A stretch of 64,000 bases of DNA from an uncultured Muribaculaceae bacterium. GTDB lineage: Bacteria > Bacteroidota > Bacteroidia > Bacteroidales > Muribaculaceae. The notes below the pieces were generated by a model. The model ran no database searches. It was not told the origin of the DNA and worked only from the letters and a program-made list of their open reading frames with translations. Position numbers and translations under genes: made by a program. Positions 26,132 to 34,894 of this stretch are shown here, piece by piece. The stretch is from assembly GCA_910584055.1 (NCBI GenBank), contig CAJTZS010000021.1, positions 1 to 64,000 of the forward strand. Direction: 5' to 3'. The stretch's first letter is position 1, and each line of letters begins with the position of its first letter.

Positions 26132-26902
26132 ATGAAACAGGAAACTGCTCTATATCTTATCCCCGTAAATATCAGCGATGCTCCGTTGGAGAATGTGATT
26201 CCGACGGGTAACCTTCCTTTGGTCAGAAGTTTAAAATATCTGATTGTTGAGAATGTCAGAACTGCCCGTCGTTTTCTTAAGCGTTGGGACAAGGGTTTCG
26301 ATATCGATTCGATCACGTTTTATGAGCTTAACGGCCACACTGATCTCTCGGAAGTCAGTTCATGGCTGGAGCCGTTGCGGCGCGGTGAGTCGATGGGTGT
26401 TATGAGCGAAGCCGGTTGCCCGGCAGTCGCTGACCCCGGGGCATTGCCTGTGGAGATTGCACAGCGTGAGGGGATGAAGGTCGTGCCGCTGGTCGGGCCG
26501 TCCAGTATCCTGATGTCTTTAATGGCATCCGGTTTCAATGGACAGGGGTTCGCATTCAACGGTTATCTGCCGATTGAAGAGAAGGAGCGTATCCGCGCGG
26601 TGCGTGAGCTTGAAAATGAGTCGCAAACTAAAAACAGAACCGAAATATTCATAGAGACACCGTACCGCAACAACAGCATGATTCGCTTCCTGAGCGAGAG
26701 TTTGCGACCGGACACACGCCTTTGCGTGGCGTGCGACATAACGGATGGCGATAAAGAGTCTGTCATTACGCGGCCCGCATTCAAATGGAAGGACTGCAAG
26801 GAAAACTATGACAAACGCCCTGCCATATTCCTGATATACCGTGGAATTCCGCTGGAGCATAAAAACGACAAGACGAAAGGAGGCAGAAGGAATGTGCGCT
26901 AA
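26132..26902 (+). CDS. RsmI-like SAM methyltransferase
   Basis: 256 residues of the tetrapyrrole-methylase fold. ALYLIPVNISD opens the protein, and EAGCPAVADPGALPVEIAQ, VPLVGPSSILMSLMASGFNGQ and FIETPYRNN are typical of the RsmI branch. RsmI 2'-O-methylates C1402 in the 16S rRNA decoding centre. The sequence differs from the classical enzyme in the first loop, so a related specificity is possible. The start is fixed by the conserved opening and places the ATG 4 bases after a -7 box. Its 3' end overlaps the next gene by 11 bases. Confidence 0.8.
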   Translation: MKQETALYLIPVNISDAPLENVIPTGNLPLVRSLKYLIVENVRTARRFLKRWDKGFDIDSITFYELNGHTDLSEVSSWLEPLRRGESMGVMSEAGCPAVADPGALPVEIAQREGMKVVPLVGPSSILMSLMASGFNGQGFAFNGYLPIEEKERIRAVRELENESQTKNRTEIFIETPYRNNSMIRFLSESLRPDTRLCVACDITDGDKESVITRPAFKWKDCKENYDKRPAIFLIYRGIPLEHKNDKTKGGRRNVR

Positions 26903-27842
26903 GAAGATAAGGTTCTACGATCATCCGCAGCTCCCTTTCGAGTATACGGATCTTGAAATTACGCCGGAAGACATAGCGGCAGACAGTGCCTCCGATAATA
27001 ATCTTTATTATATGTCGCTCGGTTCAGGATCGAGCGGCAATTGCTGTTATATCGGCACGAAACGTGGAGGCATCCTTGTGGATGCAGGTGTGAAGACGGA
27101 GGATGTGGTCAGGATGCTTGCGTCAAACGGTATCTCGATGTCTTCTGTCAAGGCCTTGTTATTGACGCATGATCATTCGGATCATGTAAGGTATGCATAC
27201 AATATTGTGCGGAACCACAAGCATATCCGTCTTTTCTGCACCAACCGGGTGCTCGGAGGGATACTGCGGTGTCACAGCATTTCTAAAAGAATAAAGGATT
27301 ACCATCATCCCATATTCAAGGAGATTCCATTCAGTGTGCTTGATTTTGATATTACAGCATTTGATGTGCCTCACGACGGCACCGACAACATGGGGTTCTC
27401 GATTGATTATGATGGGCGGAGTTTTGTCCTTGCCACGGATCTCGGGGCAGTGACCGACCGCGCTCGTTATTATATGAGCCGGGCAAACTATCTGGTGATT
27501 GAAGCCAACTATGACCTGCAGATGCTTAAATTCGGACGTTATCCCGAATACCTTAAAGCGAGAATCCAGACGGAGAGCGGCCATATGGATAATGAAGCCA
27601 CGGGAGCGTTTCTTAAAGAGATCGTTAATCCTGACTTGAAATATGTGTTCCTCTGCCATCTTTCGCAAGATAACAATACCCCCGCCAAAGCTCTCAAGGC
27701 TGTCCGCGATTCATTGGAAAGTGCAGGGAAAATTGTGGGAAGCGCGGCGGAGACGATACCCGACAGAAAAGCTGACATACAATTGATGGCACTTCCGCGA
27801 TTTGAACCGTCCCGGTTATTCGTGTTCAGGAAGACAGTGTAG
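26892..27842 (+). CDS. MBL-fold metallohydrolase (YycJ/WalJ type)
   Basis: 316 residues from ATG 26892 (MCAKKIRFYDH); a GTG at 26841 is further upstream inside the previous gene. The metallo-beta-lactamase motifs are LLLTHDHSDH near residue 95, DVPHDG, and FVLATDLG. The N-terminal GSGSSGNCCYIGTKRGGILVDAG is characteristic of the YycJ/WalJ group, thought to be exonucleases linked to DNA processing and cell-wall signalling. The exact activity is unproven here. It is translationally coupled to the rsmI-like gene. Confidence 0.85.
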   Translation: MCAKKIRFYDHPQLPFEYTDLEITPEDIAADSASDNNLYYMSLGSGSSGNCCYIGTKRGGILVDAGVKTEDVVRMLASNGISMSSVKALLLTHDHSDHVRYAYNIVRNHKHIRLFCTNRVLGGILRCHSISKRIKDYHHPIFKEIPFSVLDFDITAFDVPHDGTDNMGFSIDYDGRSFVLATDLGAVTDRARYYMSRANYLVIEANYDLQMLKFGRYPEYLKARIQTESGHMDNEATGAFLKEIVNPDLKYVFLCHLSQDNNTPAKALKAVRDSLESAGKIVGSAAETIPDRKADIQLMALPRFEPSRLFVFRKTV

Positions 27843-27870
27843 AAGTTGTCTAACTTCTTATTTTATTATT

Positions 27871-28452
27871 TTATTTTATAGGAGGGGTTGTGGTCGCGAT
27901 AATGCTCATAAGCGGGCCTTCGAGTCCGTTGGGGGCAACGGCGGCGCGAGTCTCGATGCGGATATAGACCCCATCTATGCCATACACCACGAGCTGAGTC
28001 TCCTCATCATCATCGTACTCAGTCGATTCAATGATATTTTCCCGGGTGAGGTTGAGGCTTCCGGCGATGTAGCTTTCGAGATCGTCCGGGAGGAGGTCTC
28101 CTAAATAGATATTCCGCACTACGGCAGAGGTTGGAGAAATCACATCTACTTCCCAAGTGCCCGGCGTGCCTTGAATATCGGTGTATAGGGGATGCCCTTC
28201 ACCATCGGTCAACACACCTTCAAAGTTATAGCCCAAAGTGTCGAGAGGTTCCCCAACGCGGAGAGCGTCGGTAATGCTCTGAACTGTCATGGCGATATCA
28301 TTGTCGGCATGGAATTCATCGGAATATAAAGATGTGGAATCCGCTGCCGGAAGATCGTTGGCGGCGGTTTTACGGCATGATACCGGATTGAAAACCAGTA
28401 TTGAAGATATGCCGAGGATAACTGCAAATAGCTGCTTCGTAGAGTTCATCAC
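27871..28452 (-). CDS. Putative lipoprotein, unknown family
   Basis: 193 residues. A signal peptide with a lipobox-like NPVSC (Cys26) is followed by an acidic, Ser/Thr-containing linker and a small domain rich in Asp/Glu (LDTLGYNFEGVLTDGEGHPLY...TAVVRNIYLGDLLPDDLESYIAG). I do not recognise a family. It is convergent with the MBL gene (28 bases apart) and downstream of the POT transporter terminator, so it is probably transcribed alone. A second ATG follows the first immediately. Confidence 0.7.
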   Translation of the reverse strand: MMNSTKQLFAVILGISSILVFNPVSCRKTAANDLPAADSTSLYSDEFHADNDIAMTVQSITDALRVGEPLDTLGYNFEGVLTDGEGHPLYTDIQGTPGTWEVDVISPTSAVVRNIYLGDLLPDDLESYIAGSLNLTRENIIESTEYDDDEETQLVVYGIDGVYIRIETRAAVAPNGLEGPLMSIIATTTPPIK

Positions 28453-28517
28453 AAAAGATAAACAAATGACGATGCAAATTTATTCAATGTTTTTGAAATA
28501 ACCTTACAAAAACTTAA

Positions 28518-28564
28518 AAAACATTAAAAGGGACGCAGAAAAACTGCGTCCCTTTTAATGTTTT
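28518..28564 (-). terminator. Bidirectional-type terminator after POT transporter
   Basis: A perfect 21-bp stem (28518-28538 with 28544-28564) contains AAGGGACGCAG/CTGCGTCCCTT with a five-A loop and A/T-rich ends on both sides. It terminates the - strand POT gene. Confidence 0.88.
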
Positions 28565-28575
28565 GGTGTCGGTTA

Positions 28576-30096
28576 TTATTTCGTGACTCTTTCAAGCCAG
28601 TTGACCATAGCGAACATAACACCCATCGAAACGACGCATACGGAAAGGAATACTGTCCATGCAACCCATATTGGGCAGGCGTTGTAGATAAGCGGGCCGA
28701 TCCAGAGAAGGAGGTTGCCGACGGCTGTGGCGCCGAGCCATAGACCCTGGCATAGACCCTGGAGATGTTTGGGAGCCACTTTGGATACGAATGAAAGGCC
28801 GAGCGGGGAGATGAAGAGTTCTGCCACCGTGAGGAAGAAATAGAGCACGAACAGTACCCATGGACCTGTCTTGAGACCTTCAGCTACGGCGGGGGCGAGT
28901 CCTTTGAATTCATCTGCGGAGGGATATCCTTTCACTGCGGAGAAAATGGTGAGGAAAAGGTATGCTATTCCTGCAAGACCCATACCGATGGCAATCTTCT
29001 TGGGGGTTGAAATCTCTTTGCCTCTCTTTGCAAGCAGGGAGAATATCCACATGACTATCGGGGTGAGTATGATAACGTAGAAAGGATTGAGTGCCTGCCA
29101 GATTTCCGGTTGAACAGAGTCCGTTTTTACGAAATCGCGGGCGAAGAGGGAGAGGGAGGTCCCGTTCTGATGGAAAGAGAACCAGAAGAAGATGGCGATG
29201 CCGAGAACTGCGAAGAGGGCATACATGCGCTGTTTGATTTCTTTCGCCATGCGGGCCTTCTCTTCGGGAGTGTACTGTACAGCCTCTGCCTTGTCTTTCT
29301 TGGCGGGAGAGGGGAGGCCGTTCTTGGTTGCGAGGAAGATTGCAAGAGAAATCAGCATCGCTGCCACGGAAGCAATGAAGCTGTAGTGGATACCGGTGTT
29401 GAACACGTCAAGATACTGGGTGCAAAAACCTGCCACATCCTGCATGTTGCCTCCCATTTCTGTGATAAGGGCATAAAGATTGTCGGCATTCTGCTGGTTC
29501 ATATTGTCAGTGACACTCAGGTATTCGTGACATAGCGCAGGAAGCGACGCATTGTATGCGAGATTGTGGACACCGAGCCACCACGATCTGAGGATAGGGG
29601 CGATAAACGGGGCAAGTACGCCGCCGATGTTGATGAACACATAGAAAATCTGAAAACCGGAGTCGCGCTGTGAAGCATAGCGGGGGTTATCGTATAGCTG
29701 ACCCACGATAGCCTGGAGGTTACCTTTGAACAGACCGTTGCCGAAAGCGATAAGGAAAAGCGCAACGCAAGTCAGCGTCAACAGCCATGTGGTGTTTTCC
29801 GGAGTGGCGAGGATCGGCACAGCGAGCACTACATACCCGGCAGTCATAACCATGAGTCCGGAGATTATAGTCCCCTTATAATTCTGTGTGCGGTCGGCTA
29901 TGAGACCGCCGACAAGACTCAGGATGTAAATTCCTGCATAAAAACAGGAGTAGACGATGGCACTCGTCTCTTCCTTCAGCCCGAACTTCGAGCACAGGAA
30001 CAACACGAGCACGGCGTTCATGATGTAATAGCCGAATCGTTCGCCCATGTTTGAGAGGGCAGCCGGGATAAGGCCTTTAGGTTGGTTTTTGAACAT
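28576..30096 (-). CDS. POT-family peptide transporter
   Basis: 506 residues with about 12-14 membrane helices. The proton-coupled oligopeptide transporter family is shown by ALSNMGERFGYYIMNAVLVLF (the ExxER-like region of helix 1), AGIYILSLVGGLIADR, and FFxINIGG-like QIFYVFINIGGVLAPF. It imports di- and tripeptides across the inner membrane. The presence of secreted peptidases in the same window (C69, C10) fits a peptide-using lifestyle, though no operon links them. It is preceded by sufE 23 bases upstream and followed by a strong terminator. Confidence 0.9.
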   Translation of the reverse strand: MFKNQPKGLIPAALSNMGERFGYYIMNAVLVLFLCSKFGLKEETSAIVYSCFYAGIYILSLVGGLIADRTQNYKGTIISGLMVMTAGYVVLAVPILATPENTTWLLTLTCVALFLIAFGNGLFKGNLQAIVGQLYDNPRYASQRDSGFQIFYVFINIGGVLAPFIAPILRSWWLGVHNLAYNASLPALCHEYLSVTDNMNQQNADNLYALITEMGGNMQDVAGFCTQYLDVFNTGIHYSFIASVAAMLISLAIFLATKNGLPSPAKKDKAEAVQYTPEEKARMAKEIKQRMYALFAVLGIAIFFWFSFHQNGTSLSLFARDFVKTDSVQPEIWQALNPFYVIILTPIVMWIFSLLAKRGKEISTPKKIAIGMGLAGIAYLFLTIFSAVKGYPSADEFKGLAPAVAEGLKTGPWVLFVLYFFLTVAELFISPLGLSFVSKVAPKHLQGLCQGLWLGATAVGNLLLWIGPLIYNACPIWVAWTVFLSVCVVSMGVMFAMVNWLERVTK

Positions 30097-30119
30097 GTAG
30101 ATTAAGATTATAATTAAAA

Positions 30120-30548
30120 TTATTTGGAATCAAGTAGTTTATATGCCTTCGCATAGTTGTGGATCTGTTTCACCATAGCCACAAGTCCGTTGGAACGTGT
30201 AGGAGAAAGGTGTTCTTTCAGCCCGATTTTATCGATAAAATAAAGGTCGGTATCCAGTATTTCATCAGGTGTCCGTTCATTAAACACTCTCATCAACAGT
30301 GCCACTATACCTTTTACTATAAGGGCGTCGGAATCTGCTTCGAATTTAATCCTGTCGTCGCTCTCACGCCGGGCTGATATCCATACCCTGCTCTGGCATC
30401 CCTCGATAAGGTTCTGAGGGGTTTTCTCAGCTTCCGGATATTCGGGAAGAGTGTTCCCCAATTCTATGATATATGCATAGCGGTCCATCCAGTCGGTGAG
30501 GCCTTCGAATTCTTCGATTATTTCGTCTTGTGTCTCGTTTATTGTCAT
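30120..30548 (-). CDS. sufE: SufE-family sulfur acceptor protein
   Basis: 142 residues. SufE accepts persulfide sulfur from the cysteine desulfurase SufS for Fe-S cluster assembly. The active cysteine is Cys51 in IEGCQSRVW, and the C-terminal GLKEHLSPTRSNGLVAMVKQI is the usual family block. No other suf gene is nearby. It shares its direction with the POT transporter, 23 bases downstream. Confidence 0.93.
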   Translation of the reverse strand: MTINETQDEIIEEFEGLTDWMDRYAYIIELGNTLPEYPEAEKTPQNLIEGCQSRVWISARRESDDRIKFEADSDALIVKGIVALLMRVFNERTPDEILDTDLYFIDKIGLKEHLSPTRSNGLVAMVKQIHNYAKAYKLLDSK

Positions 30549-30656
30549 TGAAAAAGTCTTTGTTTAGAAGTTATTTTAAAACAACGTCTTTATTTTGCTT
30601 CAAAGTTAATAAAAAATAGAAAATCATAAAATATTTATGATAAAAAAGGGAGGATA

Positions 30657-30688
30657 TTTGTTATATCAAAATAAAAGAGCTAAATTTG
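30657..30688 (+). promoter_or_regulatory. Bacteroides-type promoter for greA
   Basis: TTTG at 30657-30660, a 20-base spacer, TAAATTTG at 30681-30688. Predicted start near 30694; the leader to greA is about 130 bases. Confidence 0.75.
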
Positions 30689-30693
30689 CACCC

Positions 30694-30825
30694 GAAATAA
30701 GAACGACGGATTAGCCGTCAGAAAGGGTCTTTTTTTTCCGGATCATCAATCGGTGATGATGCCGAATCGAGAAAAAGGATTCTTTATTTTTTTAACGCAT
30801 ATTCAAAATTAAATACATATATATT
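30694..30825 (+). promoter_or_regulatory. Structured greA 5' leader
   Basis: GACGG-ATTAG-CCGTC (30705-30719) is followed 10 bases later by a run of eight T (30730-30737). A second stem, CGG-ATCATC with GATGAT-g-CCG (about 30739-30764), is followed by A- and T-rich stretches up to the start. The first stem plus T run looks like a weak attenuator. Confidence 0.45.
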
Positions 30826-31287
30826 ATGGCAACTTATCTGACCCAGGAGGGATATAATAAAAAGATGGAGGAACTCTCCGCGCTGGAAGCTCAGCGTCCC
30901 GCCATCAAGCAGGCCATCGCGGAGGCTCGCGACAAAGGAGACCTTTCCGAGAATGCCGAATATGATGCCGCCAAAGAGGCTCAGGGCATGCTCGAGATGA
31001 AAATTTCGAAACTCAAGGAGCTTATTGCAAGCGCACGTATCATTGACGACAGCAAACTGAACACAGAGGAAGTGCAGATCCTTAACAAAGTTACGATCCG
31101 CAACAATAAAGGCATGACCATGTCTTATACTATTGTTACGGAAAGCGAGGCTAATCTGCGCGAATTCAAGATTGCTTCCAACACGCCGATAGCGCAGGCT
31201 CTTCTCGGCCATAAAGTCGGTGATCATGTAAAGGTGAATGCTCCCGCAGGAGTGATTGACTTTGAAATCATCAAGATTGAAGTATAA
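30826..31287 (+). CDS. greA: Transcription elongation factor GreA
   Basis: 153 residues. The N-terminal coiled coil (YLTQEGYNKKMEELSALEAQRP...EARDKGDLSENAEYDAAKEAQG) carries the acidic DLSENAEYD tip that activates RNA polymerase's cleavage of backtracked RNA. The C-terminal FKBP-like domain shows the ASNTPIAQALLGHKVGDHVKVNAPAG block. It has its own promoter and a long leader, and is followed by a repeat array. Confidence 0.95.
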   Translation: MATYLTQEGYNKKMEELSALEAQRPAIKQAIAEARDKGDLSENAEYDAAKEAQGMLEMKISKLKELIASARIIDDSKLNTEEVQILNKVTIRNNKGMTMSYTIVTESEANLREFKIASNTPIAQALLGHKVGDHVKVNAPAGVIDFEIIKIEV

Positions 31288-31386
31288 TTTAGGCGTTAGG
31301 TTTTAGGCATTAGGCATTAGAAGCTTCGCCGGATGGATCTAAAGCCTAAAACCTAACGCCTAAGGCCTAACGCCTAAAACCTAAAA
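31288..31386. repeat. TTAGGC-type inverted array
   Basis: Left arm of TTAGGCGTTAGG/TTTTAGGCATTAGGC units, centre AGAAGCTTCGCCGGATGGAT, right arm of AAAGCCTAAAACCTAACGCC units. The arms can fold into a long hairpin. It fills the whole gap between greA and the HIT gene. Confidence 0.88.
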
Positions 31387-31389
31387 AGA

Positions 31390-31785
31390 ATGACTATATT
31401 CTCAAGAATCATAGCGGGTGAGATCCCGTGCTATAAGATTGCTGAAAGCGATAAGTTTTTCGCTTTTATGGATATTAATCCGGTAAACTGGGGTCACACT
31501 CTTGTGGTCCCCAAGAAAGAAACCGATTATATCTTCGATATTGAAGATGAGGAACTTGGAGAAATGATGATTTTTGCCAAGAAGGTGGCCAAGGCCATAA
31601 AGGCAGCCATTCCATGCCGCAAGGTAGGAGTGACAGTGCTTGGTCTTGAAGTGCCTCATGCCCATATTCATCTTGTGCCTCTTCAGCAAGAGGGCGATAT
31701 GGATTTCAAACATAAGATATCCGATCCTGATCCGGCCCGTATGGCTGAGCTTGCCGAGGCAATATCCTCTAAATTCGAGGCGTAA
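31390..31785 (+). CDS. HIT-family nucleotide hydrolase
   Basis: 131 residues. The Hint branch of the histidine triad family: FSRIIAGEIPCYKI opens, GHTLVVPKKE near residue 35 follows, and the triad HAHIHLVP is at 90-97 (His90, His92, His94). Such enzymes cleave purine nucleoside phosphoramidates. It lies directly after the TTAGGC array and before a clear terminator. Confidence 0.93.
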   Translation: MTIFSRIIAGEIPCYKIAESDKFFAFMDINPVNWGHTLVVPKKETDYIFDIEDEELGEMMIFAKKVAKAIKAAIPCRKVGVTVLGLEVPHAHIHLVPLQQEGDMDFKHKISDPDPARMAELAEAISSKFEA

Positions 31786-31831
31786 ATCCGGTAGCGCTGC
31801 ACTGAAGTGCAGTCGCGAGAAAAGAAATTTC

Positions 31832-31862
31832 AAGAAGCATTGGAAACGATGCTTCTTTTTTG
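31832..31862 (+). terminator. Terminator after HIT gene
   Basis: AAGAAGCAT (31832-31840) pairs perfectly with ATGCTTCTT (31849-31857), loop TGGAAACG, with a T run. Confidence 0.88.
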
Positions 31863-31909
31863 TTAAATTATATATACATTTGTGGTTAGAAAACAAAAAC
31901 AGTCAATAT

Positions 31910-33091
31910 ATGGAAAATTTCACTTTTTGCTCCCTAACGGAGTTCATATTCGGTAAAGACACCCAGAAACGGGTAGGCAGCGCGCTCAAACGCTATGGCG
32001 CGTCCAAGGTCATGATTGTTTACGGCAGCGGGCGAATCCGTGAAAACGGTTTGCTTAAAGAGATTGAGGATGCAATTGGCGCTGAAGGGATAGAATTCTG
32101 TGAGTTTGGCGGTATCGCACCCAATCCTACGGCCGAAAGTGTATACGCCGGCATTGGGAAAGCCGTGGAGGAAGGTGTGGATTTTCTATTGGCGGTAGGA
32201 GGAGGCTCTCCTATCGATGCCGCCAAAGGGATAGCCCTTGGCGCTGTGACCACAGAGGATTTCTGGAATTTCTATAATGGCACGGCAACCCCTGCGGCTG
32301 CACTCCCGGTGGGAGTGGTGCTCACAATCCCGGCTGCAGGAAGCGAAGGCAGCGGCAATTCCGTGATCACCAATGAGGAAACTCATCAGAAGATATCCGT
32401 CCGCTATCCCGGGCTGTTGCGTCCGCGTTTCTCTATCATGAACCCGGAACTCACATATTCCCTCCCATGGTTTCAGACAGCTTGTGGCATAGTGGATATG
32501 ATGGCTCATATTTATGAGCGGTATTTTTCCAACACTCCGGAGACGCAGCTTGTGGATGCATATTCAGAAGCGATATTGCGTGACGTGATGGATCAGGCTC
32601 TGACGCTGAAGCTTGATGGCGAAAACTATGGCGCCCGTGCAGACGTGATGTGGGCGGGCACACTTGCCCATAATGGCCTTTGCGGTGTGGGAAAAGTGGA
32701 GGACTGGGCATCTCATCGTCTTGAACATGAGATTTCCGCGTTCTATAATGTCGCTCACGGTGCCGGCCTGGCAGTGATGATACCGGCCTGGATGACGTTC
32801 TGTGCCCACCGCAATCCTGATAAACTGTGGAGGTTTGCCATAAACGTTATGTCTGTGGACCCGGCAGGAAAAGACACAGAGGAAATAATTGATGAGGGTA
32901 TAAGCGAGTTGAAGAATTTCTACCACGATCTCGGTCTGACCACGAACCTGCGTGAGCTTGTGGGTAAAGAACCTGATATCGACATGATGGTCGGGTCTCT
33001 GCATCGGAATATGGGGGATACACTCGGATCATATGTGCCGTTGTCGATGGAAGACTGTCGCGAAATTTACCGTATTGCTCTCGAAGGATGA
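31910..33091 (+). CDS. Iron-containing alcohol dehydrogenase
   Basis: 393 residues from ATG 31910 (MENFTFCSLTEFIFG); the frame extends upstream through the terminator to 31640, which is not credible. The group III Fe-ADH features are GGGSPIDAAKGIA, PAAGSEGSGNSVITNEE, and the metal-binding histidines in HRLEHEISAFYNVAHGAGLA. It resembles the NADPH-dependent butanol/aldehyde reductases (BdhA/YqhD). The substrate is unknown. Its stop overlaps the start of the acyl-CoA synthetase by 4 bases (ATGA). Confidence 0.92.
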   Translation: MENFTFCSLTEFIFGKDTQKRVGSALKRYGASKVMIVYGSGRIRENGLLKEIEDAIGAEGIEFCEFGGIAPNPTAESVYAGIGKAVEEGVDFLLAVGGGSPIDAAKGIALGAVTTEDFWNFYNGTATPAAALPVGVVLTIPAAGSEGSGNSVITNEETHQKISVRYPGLLRPRFSIMNPELTYSLPWFQTACGIVDMMAHIYERYFSNTPETQLVDAYSEAILRDVMDQALTLKLDGENYGARADVMWAGTLAHNGLCGVGKVEDWASHRLEHEISAFYNVAHGAGLAVMIPAWMTFCAHRNPDKLWRFAINVMSVDPAGKDTEEIIDEGISELKNFYHDLGLTTNLRELVGKEPDIDMMVGSLHRNMGDTLGSYVPLSMEDCREIYRIALEG

Positions 33092-34761
33092 CTATGGAAA
33101 TAAGGATTGATAACTTTATAAAGATATACGAACGCAGTTTCATAGAGAATTGGGATTTGCCCGCCTTGTCGAATTATGTCACCGGCAAGACCCTGACTTA
33201 CGGGGATCTGGCCGGGTATATAGCAAAGATCCATCTTTTCTATAAGTCGAGCGGAGTGAAGAAAGGTGCCAAGATTGCTCTCTGTGGCAAGGATTCCCCG
33301 GAATGGGTGATGGTATATATGGCAACCGTTACCTACGGAGCCGTTATAGTGCCTATTCTTTCTGAATTCAATCCCGTGGATATAACCCACATCGTAAATC
33401 ATTCCGGAGCGGACCTGCTTTTTGTATCCGGGGCGATATGGGAACAGGTCGAGCCTGAGAAGCTGTTGAAGGTGAAGGGCGTACTAAGGATGGAAGATTG
33501 GGAATTGTTGTATGAAAACCGAGGGGAGGAGATGTCGCGCAACCTGCGTTTATTGAAACGTAGATTCCGTAGGCTCTACCCTGATGGATATACCTCGGAA
33601 AACGTGCATTATGCAGACCGCTCCAACTCGGAAGTGGCGGAAATCAACTATACCTCCGGCACCACAGGTTTTTCAAAGGGGGTGATGCTCACCGGGGAGA
33701 ACCTTGCAGGGAATGTATGCTTCGGGCGCGACACGCAGTTGCATTTCCGCAGTTCGCGGGCCCTCTCTTTCCTTCCATTGGCTCATGCCTATGGCTGCGC
33801 GTTCGACATGCTGACGCCTCTTGCCGTCGGCTCCCATATCACATTGCTCGGCAAAACTCCGTCGCCACGCATACTTCTTAAAGCATTGCAGGAAGTGAGG
33901 CCCAACCTTGTGATCTGTGTGCCTCTTATCCTTGAGAAGATTTATAAGAATCAGATACTTCCAATGATTACCAAAGGTTCGGTAAGATGGACTCTTGCAG
34001 TGCCGTTGCTCGACAATTTCATATATTCCAAGATTCGCAAGAAACTGGTGGATGCATTCGGCGGAGAGTTTGAGGAGGTGATTGTGGGCGGTGCGCCCCT
34101 TAACCATGAAGTCGAGGAGTTTCTGCATAAAATCAAATTCCCGTTTACGGTTGGTTATGGCATGACCGAGTGCGGGCCATTGATTTCGTATACTCCCTGG
34201 CGCGAGTTTATACCGGGAAGTTCAGGAAAGACATTGCCGACGATGGAATCGAAGATATTGTCTGAAGATCCTGAAAATATTCCCGGAGAGATTTGCGTGA
34301 AAGGAACGAACGTGATGAAAGGGTATTATAAGAATCCGGATGCCACATCTCAGGTTTTTGATGAGGATGGCTGGCTGAAAAGCGGAGATATGGGTACCCG
34401 TTCCGCCGACGGCACTCTCTTTCTGCGCGGGCGATCCAAGACGATGATTCTTTCTGCTTCGGGCCAGAACATATATCCCGAGGAAATAGAGGCGAAGCTC
34501 AATAATATGCCGTTCGTGGCCGAGAGCCTTGTCGTGGAGCGCGATGGTAAGCTCGTGGCATTGGTGTATCCTGATTACGACGTGCTCGACCGATTTGATG
34601 TGTCTGTCCATGATATGGACCCTACATTGGAGAAGATGCGCAACGAACTCAATAAACTGGTGGCTCCATATGAAAAAATCTCCAAGATCATATTGATGCC
34701 CAATGAGTTTGAGAAGACTCCGAAACGTTCGATCAAACGTTTCCTCTATACTGCCAAATGA
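33088..34761 (+). CDS. AMP-dependent acyl-CoA synthetase
   Basis: 557 residues. The adenylation superfamily P-loop is INYTSGTTGFSKGVML near residue 188. GYGMTECGPLISY, GDMGTRSADGTLFLRGRSK and the C-terminal lysine region KRSIKRFLY follow. It is closest in type to long-chain fatty acid-CoA ligases. ATGA overlap couples it to the Fe-ADH gene. The pair might handle fatty aldehydes or alcohols and acids, but that is inference. Confidence 0.92.
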   Translation: MTMEIRIDNFIKIYERSFIENWDLPALSNYVTGKTLTYGDLAGYIAKIHLFYKSSGVKKGAKIALCGKDSPEWVMVYMATVTYGAVIVPILSEFNPVDITHIVNHSGADLLFVSGAIWEQVEPEKLLKVKGVLRMEDWELLYENRGEEMSRNLRLLKRRFRRLYPDGYTSENVHYADRSNSEVAEINYTSGTTGFSKGVMLTGENLAGNVCFGRDTQLHFRSSRALSFLPLAHAYGCAFDMLTPLAVGSHITLLGKTPSPRILLKALQEVRPNLVICVPLILEKIYKNQILPMITKGSVRWTLAVPLLDNFIYSKIRKKLVDAFGGEFEEVIVGGAPLNHEVEEFLHKIKFPFTVGYGMTECGPLISYTPWREFIPGSSGKTLPTMESKILSEDPENIPGEICVKGTNVMKGYYKNPDATSQVFDEDGWLKSGDMGTRSADGTLFLRGRSKTMILSASGQNIYPEEIEAKLNNMPFVAESLVVERDGKLVALVYPDYDVLDRFDVSVHDMDPTLEKMRNELNKLVAPYEKISKIILMPNEFEKTPKRSIKRFLYTAK

Positions 34762-34894
34762 ACACTTGTGCCGTGGATTTGTTATACTTCTAAGGAGATG
34801 TTAACATTTCCTTGCTTATGACTGGTGACCGTGTTCACCGCTGTCGTTTGCGCTAAGCACAATAATATACTTAATTATCAATTATATAGGAATT

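Noticed and set aside
31640..31909. N-terminal extension of the Fe-alcohol dehydrogenase
   Set aside because: The extended frame overlaps the HIT gene and passes through its terminator; the family starts at MENFTF.
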